Assembly: GCA_033127725.1 (NCBI GenBank)
Contig: AP026798.1
Location: 248,001 to 312,000, forward strand
Source of the DNA: Bombiscardovia nodaiensis
GTDB taxonomy: Bacteria; Actinomycetota; Actinomycetes; Actinomycetales; Bifidobacteriaceae
Length of the DNA stretch: 64,000 nucleotides
Direction of reading: 5' to 3'
Shown here: positions 9,787 through 18,662 of the stretch, piece by piece
Layout: the number at the start of each line of letters is the position of its first letter
Position numbering within the stretch: position 1 is the first letter of the stretch
The notes under the pieces: model-generated
Databases searched by the model: none
What the model was told of the DNA's origin: nothing
The model's input: only the letters and a program-made list of their open reading frames with translations
Program-made: the position numbers and the translations under genes

Positions 9787-11042
9787 GCGTGCTGCCGGGT
9801 TTGCTGGGACCGGCTCTGCTGGTGGCCGTCTACGCTGCCCTCCTCGCGCCCGGGGGAGGACGGCGGCCTTCCAGGAGCTCATACTTGCGGCTTCTGGGGC
9901 TAGTTCTCGGTCTTGTGGGGGCTCTGGTCTTCGCGGGGCTGAGGGCCAGCGCCGTCATCAACCGACGCACGATGGTCAACCTGCCCACGCTCTACGCCTG
10001 CGTTCTTGTGGACCTTCTGGCCCTAGGCCTGGTGCTGGTGTCCGCTCGGGTGCTCTCCCAGGGCCGTCAACGCCCGGCAATCCTGGCCTGGGCCAATGCT
10101 CTGGCTGGTCTCTCCATCGCTCTCACGGTCTTCCGCGCCCTGCCAGACGTCATCCTCCAGCTCACGAATTTTGTGGAGCCGGGCACCCCTATTTTTACCT
10201 CCGAGATGCTGATGCGCGCTCTGGGCTTCCTCCTGGGAGTTCTGGCGGCGTGCCTGGTGGCTTTCATCTTCCGCTCCCTGATCAAGACGAGCCCCCGCTG
10301 GGTTTTTGCTCTCGCGGCCTTCTTCTTGCTCCTCCTGCTGACCATCCAGCACGCCACGGCCCTCTTTGCCCTCCTGCAAAACAGCGGTGACCTGGTAGTC
10401 CACGGCGCCCCCTTCAGAATTTTGGCCTTCTTCTACAATGCCAACCGCTGGCTCACGCTGGCCCAGGTCTGCGTCTTCCTCCTGCCAGCCTTGGCTTCTG
10501 TCATAGCTGGCTACCGGCTGCCCCTCCAGGGCTTTGACCCAGCCCAAGTCCGTCAGCACAAGGCCTTCCGCAGGCGGGCCACGGCTCTGGCAATCTGGAG
10601 TCTTCTGGCGGTCATAGGCGTGGGTGCCACGCTGACGGTTGGCCTAGCTCAGGCCTACAAGCAGCCGGCGCTCTCCCCGCCTGAGCACTACTCCTTGCAG
10701 GCGCAGGAGATCACTATCGCCTTCCCGCAGGTCAACGACGGCCACCTCCATCGCTTTGAGTACAAGGCCGAGGACGGCACGGTGATGCGCTTCATTATTA
10801 TTAAAAAGAATGGCGGCGCTTACGGCATAGGCTTGGACGCTTGCGAGAACTGCGGTCCGGCTGGCTACTTCGAGCGCGACGGCAAGATTATTTGCAAGCG
10901 CTGCGACGTGGCTATCAATGTAGCCACGATTGGCTACCGGGGCGGCTGCAATCCCATTCCCTTTGACTTCACTACTTCTCGAGGACAGATCCACATTCAG
11001 ACTGCTACTCTGGACGCTTTGTCTGCCGTCTTCAACGTATAG
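9768..11042 (+). CDS. DUF2318 Fe-S-type membrane protein
   Basis: This 424-residue protein has about eight transmembrane helices in its first two thirds and a soluble C-terminal domain. That domain carries the DUF2318 cysteine pattern: CENCGPAGY, CKRCDV and GGCNPIP near residues 360-405. The cysteines suggest a metal or redox centre. It starts inside the end of the P19 gene (19-base overlap) behind GGAGG. The homolog in Campylobacter lies at the same position of the P19 operon, and a role in electron transfer or iron reduction beside the permease is inferred, not shown. Confidence 0.88.
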   Translation: MLVQFVSVLPGLLGPALLVAVYAALLAPGGGRRPSRSSYLRLLGLVLGLVGALVFAGLRASAVINRRTMVNLPTLYACVLVDLLALGLVLVSARVLSQGRQRPAILAWANALAGLSIALTVFRALPDVILQLTNFVEPGTPIFTSEMLMRALGFLLGVLAACLVAFIFRSLIKTSPRWVFALAAFFLLLLLTIQHATALFALLQNSGDLVVHGAPFRILAFFYNANRWLTLAQVCVFLLPALASVIAGYRLPLQGFDPAQVRQHKAFRRRATALAIWSLLAVIGVGATLTVGLAQAYKQPALSPPEHYSLQAQEITIAFPQVNDGHLHRFEYKAEDGTVMRFIIIKKNGGAYGIGLDACENCGPAGYFERDGKIICKRCDVAINVATIGYRGGCNPIPFDFTTSRGQIHIQTATLDALSAVFNV

Positions 11043-11050
11043 GAGGACGT

Positions 11051-12376
11051 ATGTTTTTCCTGACGATGCTCGGCCGCTCGCTCAGCCGGCAAAAGGGGCG
11101 CAAGCTCCTCATAGCGCTGACCGTGGGCCTGTCGGCCTGCGTGGCTGTGGCCATGCTGGGCGTGGTGTTCGACGTGGGCGACAAAGTTAACGCTGAGCTC
11201 AGTGCCTATGGGTCCAACATTGTGGTCCAGCCCAAGTCTCAGGCCGTAGTTGCCGACCTCTACTCCTCGGCGGCCTCCGGGCAAGGGTCAGGGCAGGCAG
11301 CCCCCGCTGGCCAGCAGGCTCAGGCCGCTCTGCCGACGGCGGTGATCAAAGAGGCCGACGTCTCCAAGATTAAAACTATTTTTTGGGCTTACAACATAGA
11401 GGACTTCGCCCCCCGGCTCGATCTCACTGCCCGCTCTGATTCGACAGCAGTGCCCCTGGTGGGCACCTGGTTCCACAAGACCATCAAGCTGGACTCGGGC
11501 GAATCCAGCCAGGCTGGAATGAAAGGCCTGAGGCCCTGGTGGAAGGTGGAGGGGCGTTGGCCCAAAGATGGCGAGCATGAGGCCATGATTGGCAAGGACC
11601 TGGCAGCTAAGTTGGGCGGCAAAACAGCCGGTGACACGCTCTCCCTGACCCTGGGTGACCGCCAGGAGCAGGTGCGGCTCGTGGGCACGTTCGACTCGGG
11701 TGATGCTGATTCAGGCTCCCTCTACTTGCCCAGCTCCCTGGCCCAGGAGCTGGCGGGAATGCCCGGGCAGGTGGATCAGGTGGAAGTCAAGGCTCTGACC
11801 ACGCCCGAGAACGATCTGGCCCGCAAGGCTGCCCGCAATCCGGCCTCCTTGAGCCAGGATGAGTGGGAAACCTGGTATTGCACGGCTTATCCTTCTTCGA
11901 TTGCCTACCAGATTGAGGAGGTCATATCCGGATCGGTGGCCAAGCAGGTGCGACAGGTGGCGGCCCTCCAGGGTGACGTGCTGAACAAGACTCAGGCGGT
12001 CATGCTGCTGATGACCCTGCTCAGTCTGCTGGCTGCGGCCGTGGCTGTGGCCAATCTGATGGCTTCCTCCATAGCCGAGCGCTCCTCTGAGTTTGCCCTC
12101 TTGAAGGCCTTGGGCGCCAAGGATGGGGCGATTTACCGGCAGACCTTGGCCCAGACCGCCCTGCTGGCCCTGGTGGGTGCCACGGTGGGGAGCTTGGCCG
12201 GTAGTGGCATGGCCCAAGTGGTGGGACGGGTGGTTTTCGGCTCCAGCATTCGCTTAAGGCCCATGGTCTTTGTGCTGGTTTTCGTTCTCCTAGCGCTCAC
12301 TATTCTCTTAGCTTCGCTCTCCTCCATCCGCTCAATCCTGCGCCTGAGCCCGGCCCAGGCCCTACACGGCAGGTGA
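11051..12376 (+). CDS. FtsX/MacB-type ABC permease (first of two)
   Basis: This 441-residue protein has one N-terminal transmembrane helix, a large extracytoplasmic domain (about residues 45-305) and three C-terminal helices, which is the FtsX/MacB permease topology. The conserved ALLKALGAKDGAIY loop before the penultimate helices is typical and contacts the ATPase. AGGAGG stands just before the ATG, 8 bases after the previous stop. Together with the next permease and the ATPase it forms a heteromeric ABC complex that accompanies FTR1 and P19. In this family the complex is more likely a mechanotransmission or export machine than a classical importer. Confidence 0.87.
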   Translation: MFFLTMLGRSLSRQKGRKLLIALTVGLSACVAVAMLGVVFDVGDKVNAELSAYGSNIVVQPKSQAVVADLYSSAASGQGSGQAAPAGQQAQAALPTAVIKEADVSKIKTIFWAYNIEDFAPRLDLTARSDSTAVPLVGTWFHKTIKLDSGESSQAGMKGLRPWWKVEGRWPKDGEHEAMIGKDLAAKLGGKTAGDTLSLTLGDRQEQVRLVGTFDSGDADSGSLYLPSSLAQELAGMPGQVDQVEVKALTTPENDLARKAARNPASLSQDEWETWYCTAYPSSIAYQIEEVISGSVAKQVRQVAALQGDVLNKTQAVMLLMTLLSLLAAAVAVANLMASSIAERSSEFALLKALGAKDGAIYRQTLAQTALLALVGATVGSLAGSGMAQVVGRVVFGSSIRLRPMVFVLVFVLLALTILLASLSSIRSILRLSPAQALHGR

Positions 12377-12420
12377 GCGATGGCAGGCAAGGCAATGCAG
12401 AGTAAAGATGGGAGCGTCCG

Positions 12421-13719
12421 ATGAAGATGGTCAAAGGGCATGAAGCCGGTGGGGTCGAGCCTCACGAGTCGGGCGAGGGGCTGCCTGCCTCCCCCGAGCC
12501 CGGTCCTGCAGCCAATCACGCCGGGCGGTCTATGGGCAACACACGCATGTTCCTCCTGATGCTCTTTGGTGCGGTTTTCCGCAGGAGGAGTCGGGCTCTG
12601 ATGGCTGTGGTGGCTTCCACGGTTGGGGCTGCCACCCTCTTCTGCCTGGCGGCGGTCTGCCTGACCGTGCCCGCGCAGATGAACCAGGAGATGCGGGCTT
12701 ACGGGGCTAACCTGGTGGTGGCTCCGATAGAGCGGGCGGACCAGGCTAAGAGCGACATTGCTCCGGCGATGGTGGACCACACTAGCGAGATGGTTGCGGT
12801 CAAGGGTCCCGCCCGCCAGGCCAGCTACCGGTATGAGAATGTGCGAGTCAACAGCGCCTCCCACCTGATGGCTGGCATCTCCCCGGCCCAGGTGCGCGCC
12901 CTGAACCAGCATTGGAATGTGGAGGGCGACTGGCCGAGCTCGGGCAAACTGATGGTGGGCCGGGACTTGGCCGAAAGCCTGGGGCTGAAGCTGGGCAGTA
13001 CGCTCCAGGTGCGCTACCTGAAGAACGACGACCAGGGCCAGCAGGTGGCCGGACGCTGGAGCAAGGACCAGGTCATTGGCCAGGCCAGCTACCAGGTCGG
13101 GGGCATTGTGGAGACCGGAGGGGCCGAGGACGACATTATTTATGCCCGGCTGGTAGACCTGGAGGCGCTGACGAAAGTGCGGCGGGGCACCGACGTGATT
13201 GAGTACTCTTCGAGTGCCGTGGGGGCCGACCTCACCGCCATTGCGCAAGCCATTAACGAGATGACTTCGATGGGGGTTCACGCCCAGACGGTGACTAAAA
13301 TTTCCTCGGCCGACACCCGGATTATCACCATGCTCCAGACCCTCTTCTGGCTCATCTCCCTGGTGGTGCTGGCGCTCACCCTAGTGGGCGTGGGCACTAC
13401 TCTGGCCTCGATTGTGGCCCAGAGGCGCAGTGAAATTGGCCTGCGGAAGGCTCTGGGGGCGTCCGCGGGCAGCCTGGCTCTTGAGTTCTACGTGGAGTCG
13501 GGCATCTACGGGCTCCTGGGCGGTCTCCTGGGGACCGGCATTGGCTACGGCTTTGCATATTGGCTGTGCAAAGCGGTCTTTGGGCGGGCTCTGGCCTTTA
13601 ACTACTGGCTGGCCCTGGGGTCCGTGCTCCTGAGCATAGCCATAGCCATCATCGGTTCTATTCAGCCAGTTTCCAGGGCCTCCCGGATTGATCCGGCCCT
13701 AGTTTTGAGTCAGGAGTAA
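12421..13719 (+). CDS. FtsX/MacB-type ABC permease (second of two)
   Basis: This 432-residue protein shares the topology of the preceding gene: one helix near residue 65, a large outer domain and three C-terminal helices. Its coupling loop reads IGLRKALGASAGSLALEF. The chosen ATG follows GGGAG at 6 bases; it gives a hydrophilic Glu/Pro-rich leader of about 40 residues that relatives usually lack, so the later in-frame ATGs at 12532 or 12547 are possible starts. It lies 44 bases after the first permease and 2 bases before the ATPase gene. Confidence 0.86.
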   Translation: MKMVKGHEAGGVEPHESGEGLPASPEPGPAANHAGRSMGNTRMFLLMLFGAVFRRRSRALMAVVASTVGAATLFCLAAVCLTVPAQMNQEMRAYGANLVVAPIERADQAKSDIAPAMVDHTSEMVAVKGPARQASYRYENVRVNSASHLMAGISPAQVRALNQHWNVEGDWPSSGKLMVGRDLAESLGLKLGSTLQVRYLKNDDQGQQVAGRWSKDQVIGQASYQVGGIVETGGAEDDIIYARLVDLEALTKVRRGTDVIEYSSSAVGADLTAIAQAINEMTSMGVHAQTVTKISSADTRIITMLQTLFWLISLVVLALTLVGVGTTLASIVAQRRSEIGLRKALGASAGSLALEFYVESGIYGLLGGLLGTGIGYGFAYWLCKAVFGRALAFNYWLALGSVLLSIAIAIIGSIQPVSRASRIDPALVLSQE

Positions 13720-13721
13720 GC

Positions 13722-14651
13722 ATGAGCATGTTCAGCAAGAGAGCAGGACAACGGCAGGCGGAAGTGTCTGAGCCCGTGGTGTCCGAGCCTGTGGTGTCCG
13801 AGTCGGGCGGGGAAAGGCAGGCGCAGGAGCCGGGCTCTCAGCTCCTGCTGGACCTGCAGGGGGTCTCGAAGATCTACGGGGACTTGCACGCGCTCGACCA
13901 CCTGAATTTGCAGGTGAGCGCTGGGCAGTGGCTGGCCGTGGTGGGTTCCTCGGGCTCTGGCAAAACCACGCTGATGAACATCTTGGGTTGCATGGACACT
14001 CCCAGCCAGGGATCCGTCCGCCTGCAGGGTCAGGCTTTGGAGGAGATGAGTTCCTCCCAGCTGACTGAGGTGCGCAAGAATGTGATCGGTCTGGTCTTTC
14101 AAAAGTTCTACCTGGTGCCTCACCTGACGGCCTTGGAAAACGTGATGCTGGCCCAGTACTATCACTCGGTAGTTGACCAGGCTCAGGCCGTGCAGGCCCT
14201 GGAGCGGGTGGGGCTGGGGGACCGAGCCCACCACCTGCCCAGCCAGCTCTCCGGCGGCGAGCAGCAGAGGGTGTGCGTGGCTAGGGCTCTGATCAACGAC
14301 CCCAAGCTGATTTTGGCCGACGAGCCGACCGGCAACCTAGACGAGGCCAACGAGCAGATGGTGCTTGACATCTTCCGGCAGCTGCACGAGCAGGGCACCA
14401 CGCTGATTGTGGTCACTCACGACGCTCTCGTGGCTTCCTGCGCTCAGCGGGAGATCATGCTCAGCCACGGGCAGTTGGCCGGGGAACGGTGGAACGACGA
14501 CCAGGCCCGTCAAGATTTTCTGGCTGCTGGCGGCCATCTTTCTGTTCTGGCAAAGGAGGGCGAGTCAGGGTCTTCTGAGTCAGATCCGGACCTGCTGACC
14601 CGCGACCTTCCGGTGGGTTTTGTGGACCCAACGAAAGCGGCCAAACGATAA
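13722..14651 (+). CDS. ABC transporter ATPase of the iron operon
   Basis: This 309-residue LolD/MacB-type nucleotide-binding subunit shows Walker [10 protein letters not shown], signature [15 protein letters not shown], Walker [13 protein letters not shown] and the switch His in VVTHD. A 45-residue N-terminal extension carries an imperfect repeat ([12 protein letters not shown]). The C-terminus extends about 40 residues past the usual end. It starts 2 bases after the second FtsX gene and closes the six-gene operon. It powers the FtsX pair on the cytoplasmic face. Confidence 0.93.
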   Translation: MSMFSKRAGQRQAEVSEPVVSEPVVSESGGERQAQEPGSQLLLDLQGVSKIYGDLHALDHLNLQVSAGQWLAVVGSSGSGKTTLMNILGCMDTPSQGSVRLQGQALEEMSSSQLTEVRKNVIGLVFQKFYLVPHLTALENVMLAQYYHSVVDQAQAVQALERVGLGDRAHHLPSQLSGGEQQRVCVARALINDPKLILADEPTGNLDEANEQMVLDIFRQLHEQGTTLIVVTHDALVASCAQREIMLSHGQLAGERWNDDQARQDFLAAGGHLSVLAKEGESGSSESDPDLLTRDLPVGFVDPTKAAKR

Positions 14652-14656
14652 TTTTT

Positions 14657-14702
14657 TGTACATCCAATGTATAAATAATTGTACATCGGATGTACAATTA
14701 TT
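14657..14702. promoter_or_regulatory. Tandem palindromic operator
   Basis: A perfect inverted repeat has 14-bp arms AATAATTGTACATC (14674-14687) and GATGTACAATTATT (14689-14702) with a single-base centre. It ends two bases before a possible ATG. A second, imperfect copy of the TTGTACATC half-site and its partner lies at 14657-14675. This looks like a double operator for a dimeric repressor at the promoter of the gene that used to follow. Confidence 0.65.
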
Positions 14703-14704
14703 GC

Positions 14705-15144
14705 ATGTCTGATAGGGCAAAGTACCTAGAGCGGTCGATATCTCGCTCAGCGTGCAAACCTTACTCAGCAAAGGCCGCGACCCCCAGCAGGATCCGTTCG
14801 CTTTTGGAGGGCTGCTCGAATCGTTCGTGGTCAACCAGATAGTGCCAGCCGCGCAGTGGTCGCGCACCCATCCAGACTGCTTCTACTGGCGAGAATCTGG
14901 CGCCAAACCCAAGGAAGTCGACCTTGTTCTTGCCCACCGAGGCCAACTAGTCTGTATCGAAGTCAAGTCTGCATCCACGGTGACGCGCGAAGATTTCAAA
15001 GGCTTGGCTGCTTTGGCCCGCGACCCCCGCTTCCATCGAGGCTACCTGGTCTACACCGGCTCCACCATCATGCGCTGGCCCGGCAACCTCTGGGCTCTCC
15101 CCGTCTCCGCCCTCTGGCACCCAGCCGCTTTCGAGCGCGAGTAA
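14705..15144 (+). pseudogene. Remnant of an AAA ATPase with DUF4143 domain
   Basis: A start codon at 14705 opens a short frame (MSDRAKYLERSISRS) that resembles the extreme N-terminus of DUF4143-type ATPases. From about 14752 a different frame encodes only the C-terminal DUF4143 part. That part has a GGLLESFVVNQI stretch, then FYWRESGAKPKEVDLVL and VCIEVKSASTV, which form the nuclease-like EVD...IEVK core, and it ends near 15144. The whole P-loop ATPase domain is missing, so this is an internally deleted and frameshifted remnant. Intact relatives are about 400 residues and are often mobile accessory genes. The palindromic operator upstream is still intact. Confidence 0.75.
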
Positions 15145-15166
15145 GCCCAGCTTTCCGCGGATTCTT

Positions 15167-15313
15167 CTAACTTTCCCACGGCCTGCCTTCTGCCGGCCTG
15201 ATGTCCGCGCTATCGGGGTAGCCGTTCTCGGCCTCGTCCGCCCAACGGTCAACCATCTCGTCGGTAATCGCTGTGCCGTCTTGCGAGAGATAGGTTTTCT
15301 TCTGCTCTTTCAT
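15167..15313 (-). CDS. Short antitoxin-like protein, probably truncated
   Basis: This 48-residue frame has an AGGAAAGGA site before its ATG. The sequence around TYLSQDGTAITDEMVDRWAD and EGRPWES resembles the N-terminal half of actinobacterial type II antitoxins, which usually continue into a ribbon-helix-helix domain of about 30 more residues. Here a stop ends the protein after the linker. The ATG overlaps the stop of the upstream gene (ATGA). It is therefore likely a leftover of a toxin-antitoxin pair. Confidence 0.55.
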   Translation of the reverse strand: MKEQKKTYLSQDGTAITDEMVDRWADEAENGYPDSADIRPAEGRPWES

Positions 15314-15456
15314 GCGTGCCGTCCTTTCCTGAGCTCAGCCCGAAATCCTTTGGTCGCCTTATTCGCGTGGATAATGAGCGGCCTGCCGTCGTCCTGGATT
15401 ACAACAGTGAGTTGTTTGCAGCGATCTTCCTTGCTCTTACTCCGATAATAGTTCAT
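15310..15456 (-). CDS. Short toxin-like fragment
   Basis: This 48-residue frame overlaps the antitoxin-like gene by four bases. Its second half, with TVVIQDDGRPLIIHANKAT, resembles the last beta strands of RelE/DUF4258-type toxins, where an IHAM-like motif precedes the C-terminus. The N-terminal half of such a toxin is absent, and a stop lies four codons upstream in frame. I read it as a truncated toxin; whether it is expressed is unknown. Confidence 0.45.
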   Translation of the reverse strand: MNYYRSKSKEDRCKQLTVVIQDDGRPLIIHANKATKGFRAELRKGRHA

Positions 15457-15643
15457 TGCACTCTGCTTTCATGAAAGAAGAGGGAAGGTGCGTTGCGATA
15501 CTTTCTAGTTTTACAAACACAGTGGTTTTGCCTGATGGCCGAGGAGTCAGCTGTTTATTAGAATGTTTGATAAATACCCAAGCTCCCGGTACTACAGGGA
15601 GCGGGATTAGGACTCGTACCGATACGGACGGCGAACCCCGGAG

Positions 15644-15675
15644 ACCGCCAAGGCTCTACCTGCTTGGCGGTTTTT
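15644..15675 (+). terminator. Rho-independent terminator, plus strand
   Basis: ACCGCCAAG (15644-15652) pairs perfectly with CTTGGCGGT (15663-15671) around 10 bases, followed by TTTT. The orientation is plus, although no convincing plus-strand gene lies directly before it. A second small hairpin (GCTCCC/GGGAGC, about 15582-15602) lies upstream. The stretch 15457-15643 otherwise shows nothing I can name. Confidence 0.6.
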
Positions 15676-15695
15676 CCGTTTGCAATCTGTGCTCA

Positions 15696-18662
15696 CTACT
15701 TGCTCGCTGTTGCGTTCTGTGCGTGGCGGCCGGGGCGGTGTTTGCGCTTTGATAGTTTGACTCTGCCGTAGGTGGCTGTGGCCAGTGCGCTGGCTACTAG
15801 GAGCCCGCCGCCGCTCCATTGTTGGAGGGGGATGGCTCCAGCTTGAGGGAGGGTCATGATGGGGGCCCAGCGGGCGTAGAGGGTCATGTCAGCTGTGACA
15901 TCTTGGCTGAAATTCCACCGGGTGGGGCTGGTTGGCGAGGTGTACCAACCGGCGAATATTTTTCCTTCGTAGGTGGGCGGTGGCGCTGGCTCGGAGATTG
16001 GGCCAGCTGCTGAGATGGCTACGGTGGCGCTAGTGTGTAGGGTACCGCCTTGGGGGTCGAAGGTGACTACGAAACCTGGCACGCGCTGTGAGATGGTGCC
16101 GTTGAAGGGGCTGGGTTTGGTAGCGTTGGGTAAGTTGATGGTGCCTTTGAAGGCGTAGGTGTGGTCGCCGGGGTTGGAATGTGCCCAGGTGTAGGTGCCG
16201 TCGCTAGCGGTGTAAGAGCCGCCGGCTGGTTTGGACTCAATCTGAGTTCCATTTATGCTTTCAACCCAAGGCGTGGCAAATGTATCTGGGCTGTGGCTGA
16301 TGGTAGCCGGTCCGAGGGTGAGAGGCGATGGTGAGTAACCAGGAAGATCCGGTAAGCGTACTCGCTGATCCCTGATACACACTGCACTTTCTGAAATTGA
16401 ACACCCGCCATTCGCAAAAATGCCAGAGTTGGTGATACGGATGAAGAGATTCCAATTAACCGAACTCACATCTGTAATTTGATTATCTCGTAGATTTAGT
16501 GTTGTGAGCGTTGGGGCGATAGTTGTCCAGTTTACTGTGTCCAACCGTGTTATCTGGTTACTGTCTAACCGTAGTTCTTGAAGGTTAGTGAACGTGGCCC
16601 AACTGATACTAGATAGACTACTGCTAGTGAGTTTATTGTTCTGTAAGTATATCAACACGATGCTAGGGTCATTGAGCTGGCCGGGATTGGTGATGAGATT
16701 ATTTTCGGCTCTTATTGTATTGAGAGTATGTAATTGGTCGAGTGGGCTTAAATCCGAAATCTGATTATTGTCTAAATAGAGAGCTTGTAGTCTCGTGAGG
16801 GCGCTCCAGTTGACGCTGGCTATACTGGTAAGTTTATTACCGCGGTGCCTAGAGGAGGGAACGGGTGGGCCAAATATACTACCTCCATCGCCTAGGTACA
16901 GGCCACCGAGTTTGGGGTTGTTAAGCTGGCCTAGGGTTGAAATCAAATTACTGGTTGCATCTAGTTGGTAGAGAGTGGGAAGTCCTGTGACCGGGCTTAA
17001 ATCTGTTATATCATTATTATTAATCCAGAGTTTTTGCAATCCAGTGAGGGCGCTCCAGTTAACACTGGCTATGCTTGTGAGTTTATTGCCAACTATCCCA
17101 TTTTTTTGTGGGTAGTGCCAATTATCGTGGAATATTGTTCCAGCATTTGTTCCTAAGTCTAAGGCATTTAGGAGGGGGTTGTTGAGTTGGCCTGCGTTCG
17201 TTATCAGGTTATTGGAGGCATCTAGGTTATAAAGGCTATGAATAGGGTCAAGTGGACTTAAATCTGTGATTCGGTTATTGCATAGATCAAGTCTGGAGAT
17301 TCGTGTGGATGCACTCCAGTTAATACTAGCTATACTGGGTAACTCATTGTTGGCTAAAAATAATTCGTCAAGGTTGGGGTTGTTGAGTTGGCCTGCGTTT
17401 GTTATTAAGTTATTGGAGGCGTGAAGTCTAGATAATGTGTGAATGGGTTCGAGCGAGCTAAGGTCTGTGATTTGGTTATCATCCAAGTATAGGATCTGAA
17501 TTTTAGTATTTGTGCTCCAAGACACATTGGATGTGCTAGTCAGCTTATTGAATCTCAGATATAGCTCTATAAGATTCGGATCATCGAGTGTACCGAGATT
17601 GGTAATAGGATTGCAACATGCATCCAAAGATGTGAGACTGTGTATAGGGTTGAGCGGGCTTAAATCTGTAATCTGGTTGAACCTACCTGGACTTCCAAAA
17701 TCAGTTACTGTTTGATTATCGCCGAATTTGATAGTTGAAAGTTTGGTTAATCGGCTCCAGTTGACGTTAGATATACTCGTTATTTTGTTGTCGTGCAAGT
17801 CCAAATTGATAAGATTGGGATCATTCAGCTGACCAAGATTTGAAATTTGATTGCCGCTGGCACTTAACCCTGTAAGACTGTGCACAGGGTCGAGTGGGCT
17901 TAAATCTGTAATCTGATTGCTGCCCAGGTTGAGTTGTTGGAGTTTAGTAAGGTTGCTCCAAGCTATGCTAGACACGTTCATAAGGGTGCAGTCTTGCAGA
18001 GCCAGTTCTGTGAGGTTGGGGTTGCTGAGTGTGCCAAGTGAAACAATTGGATTACCGGATGCATACAGTATGCTGAGTTCGGGCATATTCGTGAGTGGGC
18101 TGAGATCTGTGATTTGGTTGCCATCTAGGGAGAGGTTTTTGAGTTTGGTGAAGTATTGCAGTCCCTCTACGCTGACAATATTTTTGCTTTTGAGGGCCTC
18201 ATCGTAATATCCGAATTTGGTGGTGGAGTTGATGATTGCGGTGGTGAGGGTATCAGACGGGGCTTTGCCGATGCTGGTGGCTACTGCGGAGGCGAGGTTG
18301 GAGTCGGGTAGACATTGGGCAATCGTGCTCACATCGATGGTGCAGCTGCCGCCGCGCGGGGTGAGCTTGGGCTGCGAGAGAGGCTGTGTTTTAGACTGAA
18401 CGCTGTTTTGCGCCTTGGGTTGAGGTGCTGGCGAGGCTTCGTGCTCAACCGGAGGAGTTGAAACCGAATTGTTGGGTTGTGTGCTGGGATCTTGCGGGAT
18501 TGGCTTGGGGGAGTTTGTACGGCTGTTTGCTGCGGTTTGTGCGCTGCTGGAGGTGGGATCTGCTTGAGCTGACCGGGCGGCAGCTAAGTTAGCGTGCCCC
18601 CCCCCCAGGACGGTCAAGGATAGTGCCAGCATGGCAGTACCGATAGTGTGCAACGTGCTCAT
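15696..18662 (-). CDS. LRR surface protein with poly-G signal-peptide tract (in frame)
   Basis: The protein has 988 residues. I chose the ATG at 18662 because GGAGGGG lies just upstream. The layout is: a signal peptide interrupted by three Gly codons made by a run of ten G; a Pro/Ser/Gln-rich linker; an internalin-like cap (CTIDVSTIAQCLPDSNLASA); and about seven long super-repeats of 65-70 residues. Each super-repeat is built from several leucine-rich repeats of the form ITDLSPLDPIHSL, ITNAGQLNNPNL and LTSIASVNWSAL. One Listeria-Bacteroides repeat follows (VTFDPQGG to LYARW). The C-terminus is LPQAG, a hydrophobic helix and a basic tail. It is predicted to be exported and fixed to the cell wall and to bind a ligand or host surface. 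Some LRRs are broken by Gly/Pro-rich insertions. Codon use in the repeats is more AT-rich than in neighbours. Confidence 0.9.
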   Translation of the reverse strand: MSTLHTIGTAMLALSLTVLGGGHANLAAARSAQADPTSSSAQTAANSRTNSPKPIPQDPSTQPNNSVSTPPVEHEASPAPQPKAQNSVQSKTQPLSQPKLTPRGGSCTIDVSTIAQCLPDSNLASAVATSIGKAPSDTLTTAIINSTTKFGYYDEALKSKNIVSVEGLQYFTKLKNLSLDGNQITDLSPLTNMPELSILYASGNPIVSLGTLSNPNLTELALQDCTLMNVSSIAWSNLTKLQQLNLGSNQITDLSPLDPVHSLTGLSASGNQISNLGQLNDPNLINLDLHDNKITSISNVNWSRLTKLSTIKFGDNQTVTDFGSPGRFNQITDLSPLNPIHSLTSLDACCNPITNLGTLDDPNLIELYLRFNKLTSTSNVSWSTNTKIQILYLDDNQITDLSSLEPIHTLSRLHASNNLITNAGQLNNPNLDELFLANNELPSIASINWSASTRISRLDLCNNRITDLSPLDPIHSLYNLDASNNLITNAGQLNNPLLNALDLGTNAGTIFHDNWHYPQKNGIVGNKLTSIASVNWSALTGLQKLWINNNDITDLSPVTGLPTLYQLDATSNLISTLGQLNNPKLGGLYLGDGGSIFGPPVPSSRHRGNKLTSIASVNWSALTRLQALYLDNNQISDLSPLDQLHTLNTIRAENNLITNPGQLNDPSIVLIYLQNNKLTSSSLSSISWATFTNLQELRLDSNQITRLDTVNWTTIAPTLTTLNLRDNQITDVSSVNWNLFIRITNSGIFANGGCSISESAVCIRDQRVRLPDLPGYSPSPLTLGPATISHSPDTFATPWVESINGTQIESKPAGGSYTASDGTYTWAHSNPGDHTYAFKGTINLPNATKPSPFNGTISQRVPGFVVTFDPQGGTLHTSATVAISAAGPISEPAPPPTYEGKIFAGWYTSPTSPTRWNFSQDVTADMTLYARWAPIMTLPQAGAIPLQQWSGGGLLVASALATATYGRVKLSKRKHRPGRHAQNATASK
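18597..18606 (-). repeat. G10 homopolymer tract in signal peptide (ON register)
   Basis: Ten consecutive C on the plus strand are ten G on the coding strand. They follow codons for Leu-Thr-Val-Leu and encode Gly-Gly-Gly. The reading frame continues intact into the LRR protein, so this copy is in the expressed register. Confidence 0.9.

Noticed and set aside
12133-13281. Antisense frame of 382 codons over the second FtsX permease
   Set aside because: The FtsX reading is clear and the antisense product has no recognisable fold.
15456-15752. Plus-strand frame containing GSGIRTRTDTDGEP, a pattern typical of frames over tRNA 3' ends
   Set aside because: I tried to fold a tRNA on both strands here and could not; the T loop is not intact. 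The frame overlaps the end of the LRR gene and a terminator.
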